Shown: positions 16,601 through 24,831, counted from the stretch's first letter. The stretch: DNA of 64,000 nt from Rhodanobacter_A agri (GCF_044904705.1 NZ_JADIKL010000004.1:62001-126000), one strand, 5' to 3'. Made by a program: numbers and translations. Notes: generated from the letters alone by a model not told the origin.

Positions 16601-17503
16601 ATGGCGCAGCCTCCCGTCGTCACTATCGACCCGATCGCCTTCCACCTCGGCCCGGTGCAGGTGCACTGGTATGGGCTGATGTACCTGGTGGGTTTCTTCA
16701 GCGCTGCGCTGCTCGGCGAATACCGGCGGCGCAAGGGGCGCCTGCCGGTGACGCGCGACGCGCTGGGCGACCTGTTCTTCTACGGCATGATGGGCGTGAT
16801 CCTGGGCGGGCGGATCGGCTACATGCTGTTCTATTACGCCGGCGGTCCGCGCTGGATCTGGACCGATCCACTGGCGTTCTTCCGCGTGTGGGACGGCGGC
16901 ATGAGCTTCCACGGCGGCCTGCTCGGCGTGCTGGCAGCGGGGTGGTGGTGGTCGCGCCGGCAGCAGCTGCATTTCTTCGACACGGTGGATTTTGTGGCGC
17001 CGCTGGTGCCGATCGGTCTGGGACTGGGGCGGCTGGGCAATTTCATCAATGGCGAGCTGTGGGGCAAGCCCACGCAGCTGCCGTGGGGCATGATCTTCCC
17101 GCATGCGCATGGCGACGACGTGGCCTACGCAGCGGCGAATCCAGCTTGGCAGGCGCAGTTGCAGCAGCTCGGCGGACTGGCGCGCCAGCCCTCGCAGTTG
17201 TACGAGTTGGCGTTGGAGGGTGTGGTGATGTTCGCCGTGCTGTGGCTGGCGTCGATGAAGCCGCGGCCGCGCTACCTGATCTCCGGCTTGTTCGCGCTGA
17301 TGTACGGCTGCTTCCGTTTCGCGGTGGAGTTCGTGCGTTTGCCTGACATCCAGCTGGGTTACCTTGCCTTCGGCTGGCTCACGATGGGGCAGATCCTGTC
17401 CTTGCCGCTGATCGCGGTGGGCCTGTGGCTGCTGTGGCTGTCGCGCCACGCGCCCACGCTGCACCTGTACACCGTGGCGATGCCGGCCGGGGACAAGGAA
17501 TGA
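16601..17503 (+). CDS. lgt: Phosphatidylglycerol-prolipoprotein diacylglyceryl transferase
   Basis: Lgt is an inner-membrane enzyme that moves diacylglycerol from phosphatidylglycerol to the lipobox cysteine of prolipoproteins, the first step of lipoprotein maturation. The product has 300 residues (family about 260-300) and seven membrane segments. Conserved features are YGLMYLVGF, GRIGYMLFYY, the catalytic-region histidine in MSFHGGLLGV, and the Lgt signature GRLGNFINGELWG. Its stop overlaps the thyA start (ATGA), so lgt-thyA is a translationally coupled pair. It faces away from the S9 peptidase gene, with a shared 150-bp promoter region. Confidence 0.96.
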   Translation: MAQPPVVTIDPIAFHLGPVQVHWYGLMYLVGFFSAALLGEYRRRKGRLPVTRDALGDLFFYGMMGVILGGRIGYMLFYYAGGPRWIWTDPLAFFRVWDGGMSFHGGLLGVLAAGWWWSRRQQLHFFDTVDFVAPLVPIGLGLGRLGNFINGELWGKPTQLPWGMIFPHAHGDDVAYAAANPAWQAQLQQLGGLARQPSQLYELALEGVVMFAVLWLASMKPRPRYLISGLFALMYGCFRFAVEFVRLPDIQLGYLAFGWLTMGQILSLPLIAVGLWLLWLSRHAPTLHLYTVAMPAGDKE

Positions 17504-18294
17504 AAGCCTACCTCGACCTGCTGCGCCACGTGCTGGAGCACGGCACGGAGAAAGCCGACCGCACCGGCACCGGCACGCGCAGCGTGTTCGGCTGGCAGAT
17601 GCGCTTCGACCTGGCTGACGGCTTCCCGCTGGTCACCACCAAGAAACTGCACCTGAAGTCCATCGTCCACGAGTTGATCTGGTTCCTGCGCGGCGACACC
17701 AACATCGCCTACCTCAAGGAACACGGCGTCAGCATCTGGGACGAGTGGGCCGACGAGCAGGGCAATCTTGGGCCGGTCTACGGCAAACAGTGGCGTTCGT
17801 GGCCCACGCTGGACGGCGGCACAGTGGACCAGATCCGCTGGGTCGTGGACGAGATCCGCCGCAACCCCGATTCGCGCCGGCTGATCGTCAGCGCGTGGAA
17901 CGTGGGCGAGTTGCCGAAGATGGCGCTGATGCCCTGCCACTCGCTGTTTCAGTTCTATGTGGCGAACGGCAAGCTGAGCTGCCAGCTCTACCAGCGTTCC
18001 GGCGATATCTTCCTAGGCGTGCCGTTCAACATCGCCAGCTATGCGCTGCTCACCCACATGGTGGCGCAGGTGTGCGGGTTGGGCGTGGGCGACTTCGTGC
18101 ACACGCTGGGCGATGCGCACTTGTACAGCAACCACGTGGAACAGGCGCGGCTGCAGCTCACCCGCGAACCGCGCCCGTTGCCGCGGCTGGTGCTGAATCC
18201 CGACGTGCGCGCACTGGAGGATTTCCGCTACGAGGACATCGCCATCGAGGGCTACGACCCGCACCCGGCGATCAAGGCGCCGGTGGCGGTGTAG
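17500..18294 (+). CDS. thyA: Thymidylate synthase
   Basis: ThyA methylates dUMP to dTMP using methylene-tetrahydrofolate and yields dihydrofolate. The 264-residue product matches E. coli ThyA in length. The catalytic cysteine is C146 in ALMPCHSLFQFY; the folate and phosphate sites appear in RTGTGTRSVFG, SRRLIVSAWN and QRSGDIFLGVPFNI. It starts inside the lgt stop (ATGA). Its 3' end overlaps by 23 bp the convergent gene at 18272. folA, whose product regenerates the folate used here, is about 1.1 kb downstream on the same strand. Confidence 0.98.
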   Translation: MKAYLDLLRHVLEHGTEKADRTGTGTRSVFGWQMRFDLADGFPLVTTKKLHLKSIVHELIWFLRGDTNIAYLKEHGVSIWDEWADEQGNLGPVYGKQWRSWPTLDGGTVDQIRWVVDEIRRNPDSRRLIVSAWNVGELPKMALMPCHSLFQFYVANGKLSCQLYQRSGDIFLGVPFNIASYALLTHMVAQVCGLGVGDFVHTLGDAHLYSNHVEQARLQLTREPRPLPRLVLNPDVRALEDFRYEDIAIEGYDPHPAIKAPVAV

Positions 18295-19279
18295 CGGCAG
18301 GCTTGCAGCCGTTGACGCGACGGAACCAGGCCGTTTCGTGCGGGTAGTCCAGCGTCATGACGAAATGCTGGAAGACATTGCCGCCGACCGCGCCCTCGGT
18401 GGGCTTGTCCATCCATTGCGCCATGAATTGGTGATAGGCGCGGTCGGGCTGCTCGGTGAACCACACCGGCCCCACCGACCAGCCGGCGATTTCCACCTTG
18501 GGTACTTCGATGATGCGTTTGAGTGGTCTGGCGGCGACCTTGTCGTCGGCATGTTCTACCACGCGCCAGTCTGGGTGCGCCTTGTGCCAGCGTTCGAGCA
18601 CGCTGGTGGTGATGTAGCTGGTGACCCCTTCGCCTTGCACGGTCGGCGTGCCACTGATGCGTGCGGCAGCCGGTGTGGGGTAAGACGAAGCGCCAGTGTC
18701 CAGCAGCATGTCCAGCGGCTGGCCGTCGACACGGATCGTGATGCGCGCAAAGCCCGAACCCAACCTGCCTTCGGCGTCGCGCTGGAAGCCCAATGGAGTG
18801 CGTCGGGCAGCCGGACCGGGTTGCCAGGTGTCGCCTTCGAAGGTCAGCCGGTGCGCGGGGTAGTCGAATGTCCAGACGCGGCCGGGCAGGTAGCCAGCGC
18901 CCAGTTGGCCGTCGCTGGCGTCGCCTCGCGGAAAGACCAGCAACGCCGCGCCGCACTGCCCCTTGCCTGGCGATGGCAGGCCGCGCCCGGCCTTGTAATC
19001 GGGTAGTTGGACGACCGGCATGGACTGATCGCCCAGCGTGCAGGTAGCGGATTTCAGTTGCAGGCGCTGCGCCGCCGCCTTGCTGATCCAATACATGCCG
19101 TTGCTGCCGCCGCCGCCGGTATCCACCAGCAACTTGAGCTGCTGGCCGTTGCGGGTCTCCGGCACAGCGTAGAAATGTCCCGCCTCGTACACGGTAGGCA
19201 GCACCTGCGCCCTGACGGGGGCGGCGGTTGCTGGAGCGGAGGCAACCGCGGCCGCCAGGACAGTCATGACGATAACCAT
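18272..19279 (-). CDS. Exported aspartyl-protease-like protein with two DTG motifs
   Basis: This 335-residue protein has a signal peptide (residues 1-19, ending ATAAPV) and two retropepsin-like aspartate motifs: VDTGGGGS near residue 53 and LLDTGASS near 190. Each DTG could supply one catalytic Asp, so the chain may fold as a two-lobed aspartic protease. The C-terminal part (EIAGWSVGPVWFTEQ, GGNVFQHFVMTLDYP) resembles the closing region of bacterial retropepsin-like proteins. The start ATG 19279 follows GGAGAG. It converges on thyA, with a 23-bp overlap, and is divergent from folA. Activity and substrate are unknown. Confidence 0.75.
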   Translation of the reverse strand: MVIVMTVLAAAVASAPATAAPVRAQVLPTVYEAGHFYAVPETRNGQQLKLLVDTGGGGSNGMYWISKAAAQRLQLKSATCTLGDQSMPVVQLPDYKAGRGLPSPGKGQCGAALLVFPRGDASDGQLGAGYLPGRVWTFDYPAHRLTFEGDTWQPGPAARRTPLGFQRDAEGRLGSGFARITIRVDGQPLDMLLDTGASSYPTPAAARISGTPTVQGEGVTSYITTSVLERWHKAHPDWRVVEHADDKVAARPLKRIIEVPKVEIAGWSVGPVWFTEQPDRAYHQFMAQWMDKPTEGAVGGNVFQHFVMTLDYPHETAWFRRVNGCKPAATPPPAP

Positions 19280-19380
19280 GCTCGTTCTCTCCCTGAATCG
19301 CTACAATGGGCGGGATTATGGGCAGGCTGCCGCGCTGTCGCATATGCCATTCGAACCCGTGACCTTTGCCAGGAGCCAAG

Positions 19381-19869
19381 ATGGCCATTTCGCTGATCGC
19401 CGCGCTCGATGAGAACTTCGCCATCGGCCGCAAGGGACAACTGCCCTGGCACCTGCCGGATGATCTGCGCTGGTTCAAGCAGCTCACCACGGGCAAGTAT
19501 GTGCTGATGGGTTACAACACCGCGGTATCGATCGGCCGTGTGCTGCCGGAACGCACCAACCTGGTGATGTCGCGCCGGCACGAGGCGCCGTTTCCCGGCC
19601 AGATCACCGTGCGTTCGATCGAGGAAGCGATGGCGCGCTGCGACCACACCGGCCTGATGGTGATCGGCGGCGGCCAGGTGTTCCGCGAGGCGCTGCCGCT
19701 GGCGCGCCGGTTGTACCTGACCTGGGTCAGCGCGGCCATCGACGGCGCCGATACCTTCTTCCCCGGTGTGCACTTCAGCGACTGGACCGAGGTCTCACGC
19801 GTGCACCACAAGAAGGACGCCGAGCACGCTTACGACTTCGACATGGTCGAGTACGTCCGGGGCAGCTGA
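19381..19869 (+). CDS. folA: Dihydrofolate reductase
   Basis: FolA reduces dihydrofolate to tetrahydrofolate with NADPH. The 162-residue product is close to the E. coli length of 159. The substrate-binding aspartate is D28 in LPWHLPDDLRWF, equivalent to E. coli D27. Further hallmarks are SLIAALDENFAIG, MGYNTAVSIGR and the cofactor loop VIGGGQVFREALP. The start ATG 19381 follows AGGAG. The next gene begins 7 bp after its stop. Tyr replaces the usual Arg in the common MGRxTxxSIGR stretch (MGYNTAVSIGR). Confidence 0.96.
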   Translation: MAISLIAALDENFAIGRKGQLPWHLPDDLRWFKQLTTGKYVLMGYNTAVSIGRVLPERTNLVMSRRHEAPFPGQITVRSIEEAMARCDHTGLMVIGGGQVFREALPLARRLYLTWVSAAIDGADTFFPGVHFSDWTEVSRVHHKKDAEHAYDFDMVEYVRGS

Positions 19870-19876
19870 TCCCGTC

Positions 19877-20830
19877 ATGGCCGGCGCGCCGCTGCATGTG
19901 CTGGCTGGCGCGCTGCGCGACCGCGAGGGACGCGTGTTGCTGGCCGAGCGTCCTGCCGGCAAGCATCTGGCCGGCTTGTGGGAATTCCCCGGCGGCAAGC
20001 GCGAGCCCGGCGAGGCGCCGCTGGCGGCGTTGGCGCGCGAACTGGACGAGGAACTGGGCGTCGCGCTGGTCGACGCCGAACCGCTGATCCGCGTGCCCTG
20101 GCACTACCACGAGCGCGAGCTGCTGCTGGACGCCTGGTGCGTGACGCAGTGGCGGGGCGAGCCGCGCCCGCTGGAGGGGCAAGGGCTGCAATGGTGCCTG
20201 CCGATGCAGGCGGACCCGGCGACGCTGGCGCCGGCCGACCGCGCCATCCTGCAGGCGTTGCGCCTGCCGCCGCATTACCTGGTTACGCCGGCCGATGTGC
20301 TGCCGGCCGAGCGCGAGCTGTGGCTCGAGCAGATCGGCCGCGCCATCGAAGCGGGCGAGCGGTTGCTGCAGCTGCGGTTGCCGCGCTGGCCGCGCGAGGA
20401 AGTGCGGGAGTTCGCCGCGGCGCTGCTGCCGTCGGCACGCCGGCATGGCGCACAACTGCTGCTCAACGCGGATATCGAGGGTGCGCAGGCGCTGGGCGTC
20501 GGCGTGCACCTGACCGGTGCGCAGCTGGCCGCGCTGGCCGAACGGCCACTCCCGCTTCTGCAGGTCGTCGGTGCGAGTTGCCACGATGCCGTGCAATTGG
20601 CACAGGCGCTGCGGGTGGGGGCGGATTTCGCCAGCTTGTCGCCGGTGGCCGTCACCGCCAGCCACCCGCAGGCGGCACCGTTGGGCTGGGGGAGCTTCCA
20701 GGCCCTCGCCGAGGCAGCCGCGATGCCGGTCTATGCGCTGGGCGGCATGACGCCGGCGCAACTGGCGCAGGCGCGTGCGGCAGGCGCGCAAGGCGTGGCG
20801 GGGATACGCGGCTTCTGGCCTGCGCCGTAG
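19877..20830 (+). CDS. mutT: MutT-type Nudix hydrolase fused to a ThiE/TenI-like domain
   Basis: This 317-residue protein has two parts. Residues 1-130 form a Nudix hydrolase with a complete Nudix box: GKREPGE, then RELDEELGV with the metal-binding glutamates. MutT enzymes of this type hydrolyse 8-oxo-dGTP and so prevent mutation. Residues 135-317 resemble thiamine monophosphate synthase (ThiE/TenI barrel), with HGAQLLLNAD, GVGVHLTGAQLAAL, VGASCHD, ASLSPVAVTASHP and VYALGGMTPAQL. Such MutT-ThiE-like fusions are known in Pseudomonas and Xanthomonads. The ThiE-like half has lost parts of the usual phosphate and thiazole sites, so thiamine synthesis is doubtful. Both folA and this gene serve nucleotide quality and supply. 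Confidence 0.9.
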   Translation: MAGAPLHVLAGALRDREGRVLLAERPAGKHLAGLWEFPGGKREPGEAPLAALARELDEELGVALVDAEPLIRVPWHYHERELLLDAWCVTQWRGEPRPLEGQGLQWCLPMQADPATLAPADRAILQALRLPPHYLVTPADVLPAERELWLEQIGRAIEAGERLLQLRLPRWPREEVREFAAALLPSARRHGAQLLLNADIEGAQALGVGVHLTGAQLAALAERPLPLLQVVGASCHDAVQLAQALRVGADFASLSPVAVTASHPQAAPLGWGSFQALAEAAAMPVYALGGMTPAQLAQARAAGAQGVAGIRGFWPAP

Positions 20831-20840
20831 CAGCGCACGT

Positions 20841-20890
20841 TGTGCGCGAATGCTTCTGGCTCCGGTAAAACGCCGGAGCCATCGCGCACA
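20841..20890. terminator. bidirectional hairpin between mutT and darP
   Basis: A two-part stem lies between convergent genes: outer arms TGTGCGCGA and TCGCGCACA (9 bp), inner arms TGGCTCCGG and CCGGAGCCA (9 bp), with a 7-nt bulge on one side and a 7-nt loop. It has no long T-run, so termination in either direction is plausible but not certain. Confidence 0.5.
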
Positions 20891-20895
20891 GGGCG

Positions 20896-21432
20896 CTACT
20901 GCGCTTCTTCGTCCTTCAGCGATTTCAGCAACTGGAACAGTTCGCGGAAGGCACGCGGCGGCTTGTTCGGCGTGGCCTGCTCGACACGCGCCTGGCGGAT
21001 CAGCGCGCGCAGATGCTGGCGATCGATGCCGGAGTGTTGCTCGATCAGTTCGGTAGCCACGCTGTCGCCATCGTCGCCCAGCAGGCGCTCGCGCAGCGCC
21101 TCCAGCCGGTGCATCGCGGCGGTTTCCTGGCGCTGGCGGTCGCGGTTCTCGCCCAGCGCCGCGCGTACCGCGTCGAACGCCTCGCTGTCGTGGCGGCGCA
21201 TGAGCTTGGCCAGGAAGGCCAGCTGGCGCTTGCGCGCGATGTGCGAACTGATGCGGCGCACGTGGGCGATTTCGTCGCGCACGTCGTCGGGCAGCTCCAG
21301 CTTCGCGAGTCGCGTCGGCGGCAGTTCGACCAGTTGGGTCGCCAGTTCCAGCACGGCCAGCGCGTCGCGGCGCTGCTGGGTGCGGGTAGGGCCGTAGTCG
21401 TGTCCGGGGTCGTCGGTGTAGGTGCGGTTCAT
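20896..21432 (-). CDS. darP: Ribosome-associated protein DarP (YjgA)
   Basis: The 178-residue product belongs to the YjgA/DarP family, which binds late large-subunit ribosome precursors and helps 50S maturation. It is highly helical and charged: RTQQRRDALAVLELA, LPDDVRDEIAHVRRI, ARKRQLAFLAKLMRR and the end FRELFQLLKSL. These are the conserved blocks of the family. The start is ATG 21432, whose ATG overlaps the stop of the upstream DUF1653 gene (ATGA), with GGAAG before it. A longer frame upstream is antisense noise. Confidence 0.92.
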   Translation of the reverse strand: MNRTYTDDPGHDYGPTRTQQRRDALAVLELATQLVELPPTRLAKLELPDDVRDEIAHVRRISSHIARKRQLAFLAKLMRRHDSEAFDAVRAALGENRDRQRQETAAMHRLEALRERLLGDDGDSVATELIEQHSGIDRQHLRALIRQARVEQATPNKPPRAFRELFQLLKSLKDEEAQ

Positions 21433-21665
21433 CGGTCTTCCAGCAAGCCGGGCTCGGCCTGTTCCAGCGCGAAACGTGGCACGCTCGCGCCATCCACGAT
21501 CACGGTTTCGGCAAACATCGCCGCGGGCCGCACCCACAGGCCGCGTTCGCCGTACAGCGCCTGATACACCACCAGCGTCTCCTCGGTCTCGCTGTGACGG
21601 GCGGTGCCCAGCACCCGGTAGTGCTGGCCCTTGTAATGACGATAGAGGCCGGGGGCGACCGACAT
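21429..21665 (-). CDS. DUF1653 small protein
   Basis: A 78-residue protein with the DUF1653 pattern: PGLYRHYKGQHYRVLG, HSETEETLVVYQALYG and a C-terminal RFAL. The fold of this family is small and beta-rich; no function is established. The start ATG 21665 follows GGAG with 8-nt spacing. Its stop overlaps the darP start, so the two are co-translated. Confidence 0.9.
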   Translation of the reverse strand: MSVAPGLYRHYKGQHYRVLGTARHSETEETLVVYQALYGERGLWVRPAAMFAETVIVDGASVPRFALEQAEPGLLEDR

Positions 21666-21772
21666 GCGCTTGGCTCCGCGGGGCGTTGCGGGTGGGCCGT
21701 GCCGTCCCCATGTGGAGACTGCACGGCGCGGATCGTGCATTCTACCCGTTTGACTTGCCCGGAACCCTTCAC

Positions 21773-23140
21773 GTGAGCGATATCGCCCCCGCCGCCGACC
21801 GCAGCCTGCAGGACCTGGACCGCCTCGCCGGGCTGGCCGAGGACGTGATCCGCCGCGCCCGCGCGGCCGGCGCCAGCGCCGCCGAGGTGGCCGCCAGCAT
21901 CGACACCGGCCTCAACGTGAACGTGCGCCTGGGCGAGGTGGAGACGGTGGAGCACACCCGCGATCGCGGTTTCGGGCTCACCGTCTACTTCGGCCAGCGC
22001 AAGGGCTCGGCCAGCACGGCCGACCTCAACCCCGATTCGATCCAGGCCACGCTGGACCAGGCCTGCGCCATCGCCAAGTTCACCGAGGAAGACCCCGCCG
22101 CCGGGCTGGCCGATGCCGCGCGCATGGCGACGGATTTCCCCGACCTCGACCTGTGGCATCCCTGGGCCATCGACACCGCGGCGGCGATCGAGCTGGGCCG
22201 GCGCATCGAGGATGCCGGCCGCGCGCATGCCGGCATCGGCAATTCCGATGGTGCCGGCGTACAGATGGGCGAAAGCCTGTCGGTGTACGCGAACTCGCAC
22301 GGTTTCCTCGGCCGCGAGCGCGGCACCCGGCATTCGCTGTCGCTGTCGCTGATCGCCGGCGAGGGCGAGCGCATGCAGCGCGACTACTGGTACGACAGCG
22401 TGCGCAGCGCCGACGATTTCATCAGCGCGCAGGCGCTGGGCGACAAAGCTGCCCAGCGCACGCTGGCGCGGCTGGACGCGCGCAGCCTGTCTACCCGCGA
22501 ATGCCCGGTGTTGTTCGCGCCGGAGATCGCGCGCGGGCTGATCGGCCATCTGATCGGTGCGGTGAGCGGTGGCTCGCTGTACCGTCGCGCCAGCTTCCTG
22601 CTCGACCATGCCGGCAAGGCGGTCATGCCGGGCTGGTTCGACATAGCCGAACAGCCGCGACTCAGGCGCGGGCATGGTTCGGGCAACTTCGATGCCGAGG
22701 GCGTGGCCACGCGCGACAGCGCGCTGATCGAGCGTGGCGTGCTGGCGCGCTACGTGCTGGGCAGTTATTCGGCACGCAAGCTCGGCCTCGCATCTACCGG
22801 CAACGCTGGTGGTGTCCACAATCTGCGGGTGGCGCCCGGTGCGGCTGACGGCGAGGCCAGCGATTTCGTAGGCATGTTGCGCCGGCTGGGCACGGGCTTG
22901 CTGGTTACCGAGGTCATGGGGCAGGGCGTCAACACCATCACCGGCGACTACTCGCGCGGCGCGGCTGGTTTCTGGGTGGAAAACGGCGTCATCGCCCATC
23001 CGGTCGAGGAAATCACCATCGCTGCGAACCTGCGCGACATGTACGCCGGCATCCTCGCCGCCGGTGCCGACGTCGACCCGCGCTCGCACATCCTCTGCGG
23101 CTCGATCCTGGTGGACCGGATGACAGTGGCGGGCGAGTGA
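21773..23140 (+). CDS. pmbA: Metalloprotease PmbA (TldE)
   Basis: PmbA (TldE) works as a heterodimer with TldD in processing of peptides such as microcins and in breakdown of the CcdA antitoxin. The product is 455 residues from GTG 21773 (E. coli has 450), with GGAA 8 nt upstream. An in-frame ATG at 21710 would add 21 residues but lies far from any good site. Family blocks include RGFGLTVYFGQRKGSAST, RECPVLFAPEIARGLIGHL and NAGGVHNLRVAPG, with GGSLYRRASFLLDHAGK and TGLLVTEVMGQGVN. tldD is not in the window. The gene is divergent from the DUF1653-darP pair. Confidence 0.94.
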   Translation: MSDIAPAADRSLQDLDRLAGLAEDVIRRARAAGASAAEVAASIDTGLNVNVRLGEVETVEHTRDRGFGLTVYFGQRKGSASTADLNPDSIQATLDQACAIAKFTEEDPAAGLADAARMATDFPDLDLWHPWAIDTAAAIELGRRIEDAGRAHAGIGNSDGAGVQMGESLSVYANSHGFLGRERGTRHSLSLSLIAGEGERMQRDYWYDSVRSADDFISAQALGDKAAQRTLARLDARSLSTRECPVLFAPEIARGLIGHLIGAVSGGSLYRRASFLLDHAGKAVMPGWFDIAEQPRLRRGHGSGNFDAEGVATRDSALIERGVLARYVLGSYSARKLGLASTGNAGGVHNLRVAPGAADGEASDFVGMLRRLGTGLLVTEVMGQGVNTITGDYSRGAAGFWVENGVIAHPVEEITIAANLRDMYAGILAAGADVDPRSHILCGSILVDRMTVAGE

Positions 23141-23158
23141 CTCCTGCGTCATGCTGTA

Positions 23159-23426
23159 AGAGCCTGTCCAATGTCTCCACATGGCTCGCGCCGGGAGCTG
23201 TTTGCACGCAGGCCAAGGAAGAGCGAGGAAGTGGACGTCCGTCCACGACCGAGTGATGACGCAGGGATGTGGGCAAACAGACCCGGCCCTTCGGGTTGCC
23301 TTGCCGTGGCCGCCAAGCGGCAGCGCGCGGCTTGACCTGCCAGCCAGGCAGGCGCTGCGCCACGCGCCACCGCCTGACGGCCACGGCAAGGCAACGCGGG
23401 CCATGCGGAGACATTAGACGGGCTCT
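23159..23426. repeat. Dispersed 268-bp repeat, copy A, with terminal inverted repeats
   Basis: The element begins and ends with a 32-bp imperfect inverted repeat (28 of 32 positions agree; outer end AGAGCC, inner end CGCG). A second, internal inverted repeat (23295-23312 with 23378-23395) is a perfect 18-bp stem. A related copy lies at 49782-50048 with strong similarity in the block between the arms (CCGGGAGCTGTTTGC, GCAGGCCAAGGAAGA, GTCCGTCCACGAC). No transposase is encoded. It fills most of the 356-bp gap between pmbA and the DUF4870 gene. Open frames inside it on both strands look like chance frames of the repeat. Confidence 0.85.
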
Positions 23427-23496
23427 AGACGTTTGATCAGTCCGCGCGTGGCTGGCTGCCCGTGACGCGCGGTCCACTCACCGGGGAGGATTGCTC

Positions 23497-23874
23497 ATGA
23501 GTACACCGTCGGACCAGATGCCGCCACCGCCGCCTGTCGCCACCGAGGCGAGCAGCGACGACCGCAACCTGGCCATGCTTACCCATCTGTCGGGTTTCAT
23601 CCTCAGCCTGGTCGTGCCGCTGATCGTGTGGCTGGTGCACAAGGATCGCGCGGACAAGGCTTATCTGGTGAAGGAGGCCAAGGAAGCGTTGAACTTCCAG
23701 ATCACCGTGGTGATCGGCTACGTGATCTGCGGGGTGCTTGCCGTCATCCTGATCGGTGCGTTGCTCGCCTGGCTGCTGTGGCTGGCGAACCTGATCCTCT
23801 GCATCGTCGCCGCGGTCAAGGTCAGTTCGGACGGCAGCTACCGCTATCCGTTCGCCTTGCGGCTGGTGAGTTGA
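23497..23874 (+). CDS. DUF4870 domain membrane protein
   Basis: A 125-residue protein with a Pro-rich cytoplasmic start and a DUF4870-like core: DRNLAMLTHLSGFILSLVVPL, then HKDRADKAYLVKEAKEALNFQIT, then two close membrane helices. Four hydrophobic segments are expected overall. Function is not known for the family. The start ATG 23497 is placed 6 nt after GGGGAGGA; the TTG at 23491 is inside that spacing. It is convergent with ispA across a shared terminator. Confidence 0.9.
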   Translation: MSTPSDQMPPPPPVATEASSDDRNLAMLTHLSGFILSLVVPLIVWLVHKDRADKAYLVKEAKEALNFQITVVIGYVICGVLAVILIGALLAWLLWLANLILCIVAAVKVSSDGSYRYPFALRLVS

Positions 23875-23900
23875 GTCGCTGCTCGACCGGCATGACCATG

Positions 23901-23926
23901 AAAAGGCCCGCTTCGGCGGGCCTTTT
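23901..23926. terminator. Bidirectional terminator between the DUF4870 gene and ispA
   Basis: An 11-bp stem (AAAAGGCCCGC and GCGGGCCTTTT) with tetraloop TTCG has an A-run on one side and a T-run on the other, so it can serve both convergent genes. Confidence 0.92.
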
Positions 23927-23934
23927 CCTTTGCT

Positions 23935-24831
23935 TCAGCGGTGGCGTTGCGCGGCGTAGCGGGCCAGCTCCGCCAGCAGTTCGCCGCGCGGCCCCAAGGG
24001 CGCGATGGCGCCGAGGGCGATGGCGGTGAGTTCGGCCAGCCGCGCACGCGAGGCATCCAGGCCGATGATCGAGGAGAAGGTGGGTTTGTCGGCGGCGGCG
24101 TCCTTGCCGGCGGTCTTGCCGATCACGGCGGATTCGCCTTCCACGTCGAGGATGTCATCGCGCACCTGAAAGGCCAGGCCCACGGCGGTGGCGTAGTGGT
24201 CCAGCCCAGCCAGCGTGGCGTCGTCCGCCCCGGCAACCAGCGCGCCCAGCTGCACCGAGGCGCGGATCAGCGCGCCGGTCTTGCAGGCATGCATGTGTTC
24301 GAGTTCAGCAAGCGTGAGCTTCTCGCCCACCGCGGCAAGGTCCAGGGCCTGGCCGCCGGCCATGCCTTCGGCACCGCAGGCGCGGCCCAGTGCATGCAGC
24401 ATGCGCATGCCGGTGGCGGCATCGGGTGCGGCGTCGGGCGCGGCAAGCAGTTCGAAGGCCAGCGCCTGCAGCGCATCGCCGGCCAGGATCGCCATCGCCT
24501 CGCCGAACACGATGTGGCAGGTGGGGCGGCCGCGGCGCAGCGCGTCGTCATCCATTGCCGGCAGGTCGTCGTGCACCAGCGAGTAGGCGTGGATCAGCTC
24601 CACCGCGCAGGCCGGTGCATCCAGCGCGGCGTCGTCGCGGCCCAGCGCGTGGGCGGCGGCATAGACCAGCAGCGGCCGCAGGCGCTTGCCGCCGCCGAGG
24701 ACGGCGTAGCGCATCGCGCGGTGCAGTTGGACGGGCGATTGTTCGGCGCTGGGCAAGCAGGCGTCCAGCGCCTGTTCGGCGCGGTGGATCAACGCTTGCA
24801 GTGCAGGCCCCAGTTCAGTGTTCGGGTTCAA
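23935..24831 (-). CDS. ispA: Farnesyl diphosphate synthase
   Basis: This short-chain prenyltransferase builds C15 farnesyl diphosphate from IPP and DMAPP, feeding UppS (44933) and quinone synthesis. Both aspartate-rich motifs are present: HDDLPAMDDD (first) and QVRDDILDVEG (second), with the GGGKRLRP lysine-arginine site. From TTG 24831 the product has 298 residues (E. coli 299). The start is uncertain: GTG 24879 would give 314 residues and a 65-bp overlap with xseB, while no ATG is suitable. Either start overlaps the end of xseB, so coupling is likely. Confidence 0.93.
   Translation of the reverse strand: MNPNTELGPALQALIHRAEQALDACLPSAEQSPVQLHRAMRYAVLGGGKRLRPLLVYAAAHALGRDDAALDAPACAVELIHAYSLVHDDLPAMDDDALRRGRPTCHIVFGEAMAILAGDALQALAFELLAAPDAAPDAATGMRMLHALGRACGAEGMAGGQALDLAAVGEKLTLAELEHMHACKTGALIRASVQLGALVAGADDATLAGLDHYATAVGLAFQVRDDILDVEGESAVIGKTAGKDAAADKPTFSSIIGLDASRARLAELTAIALGAIAPLGPRGELLAELARYAAQRHR

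Noticed and set aside
23181..23417. Short open frames inside the repeat copies (also 49843-50076)
   Set aside because: They lie within nested inverted repeats, have no ribosome-binding site and are not kept in the same way in both copies. The repeat itself is the better explanation.
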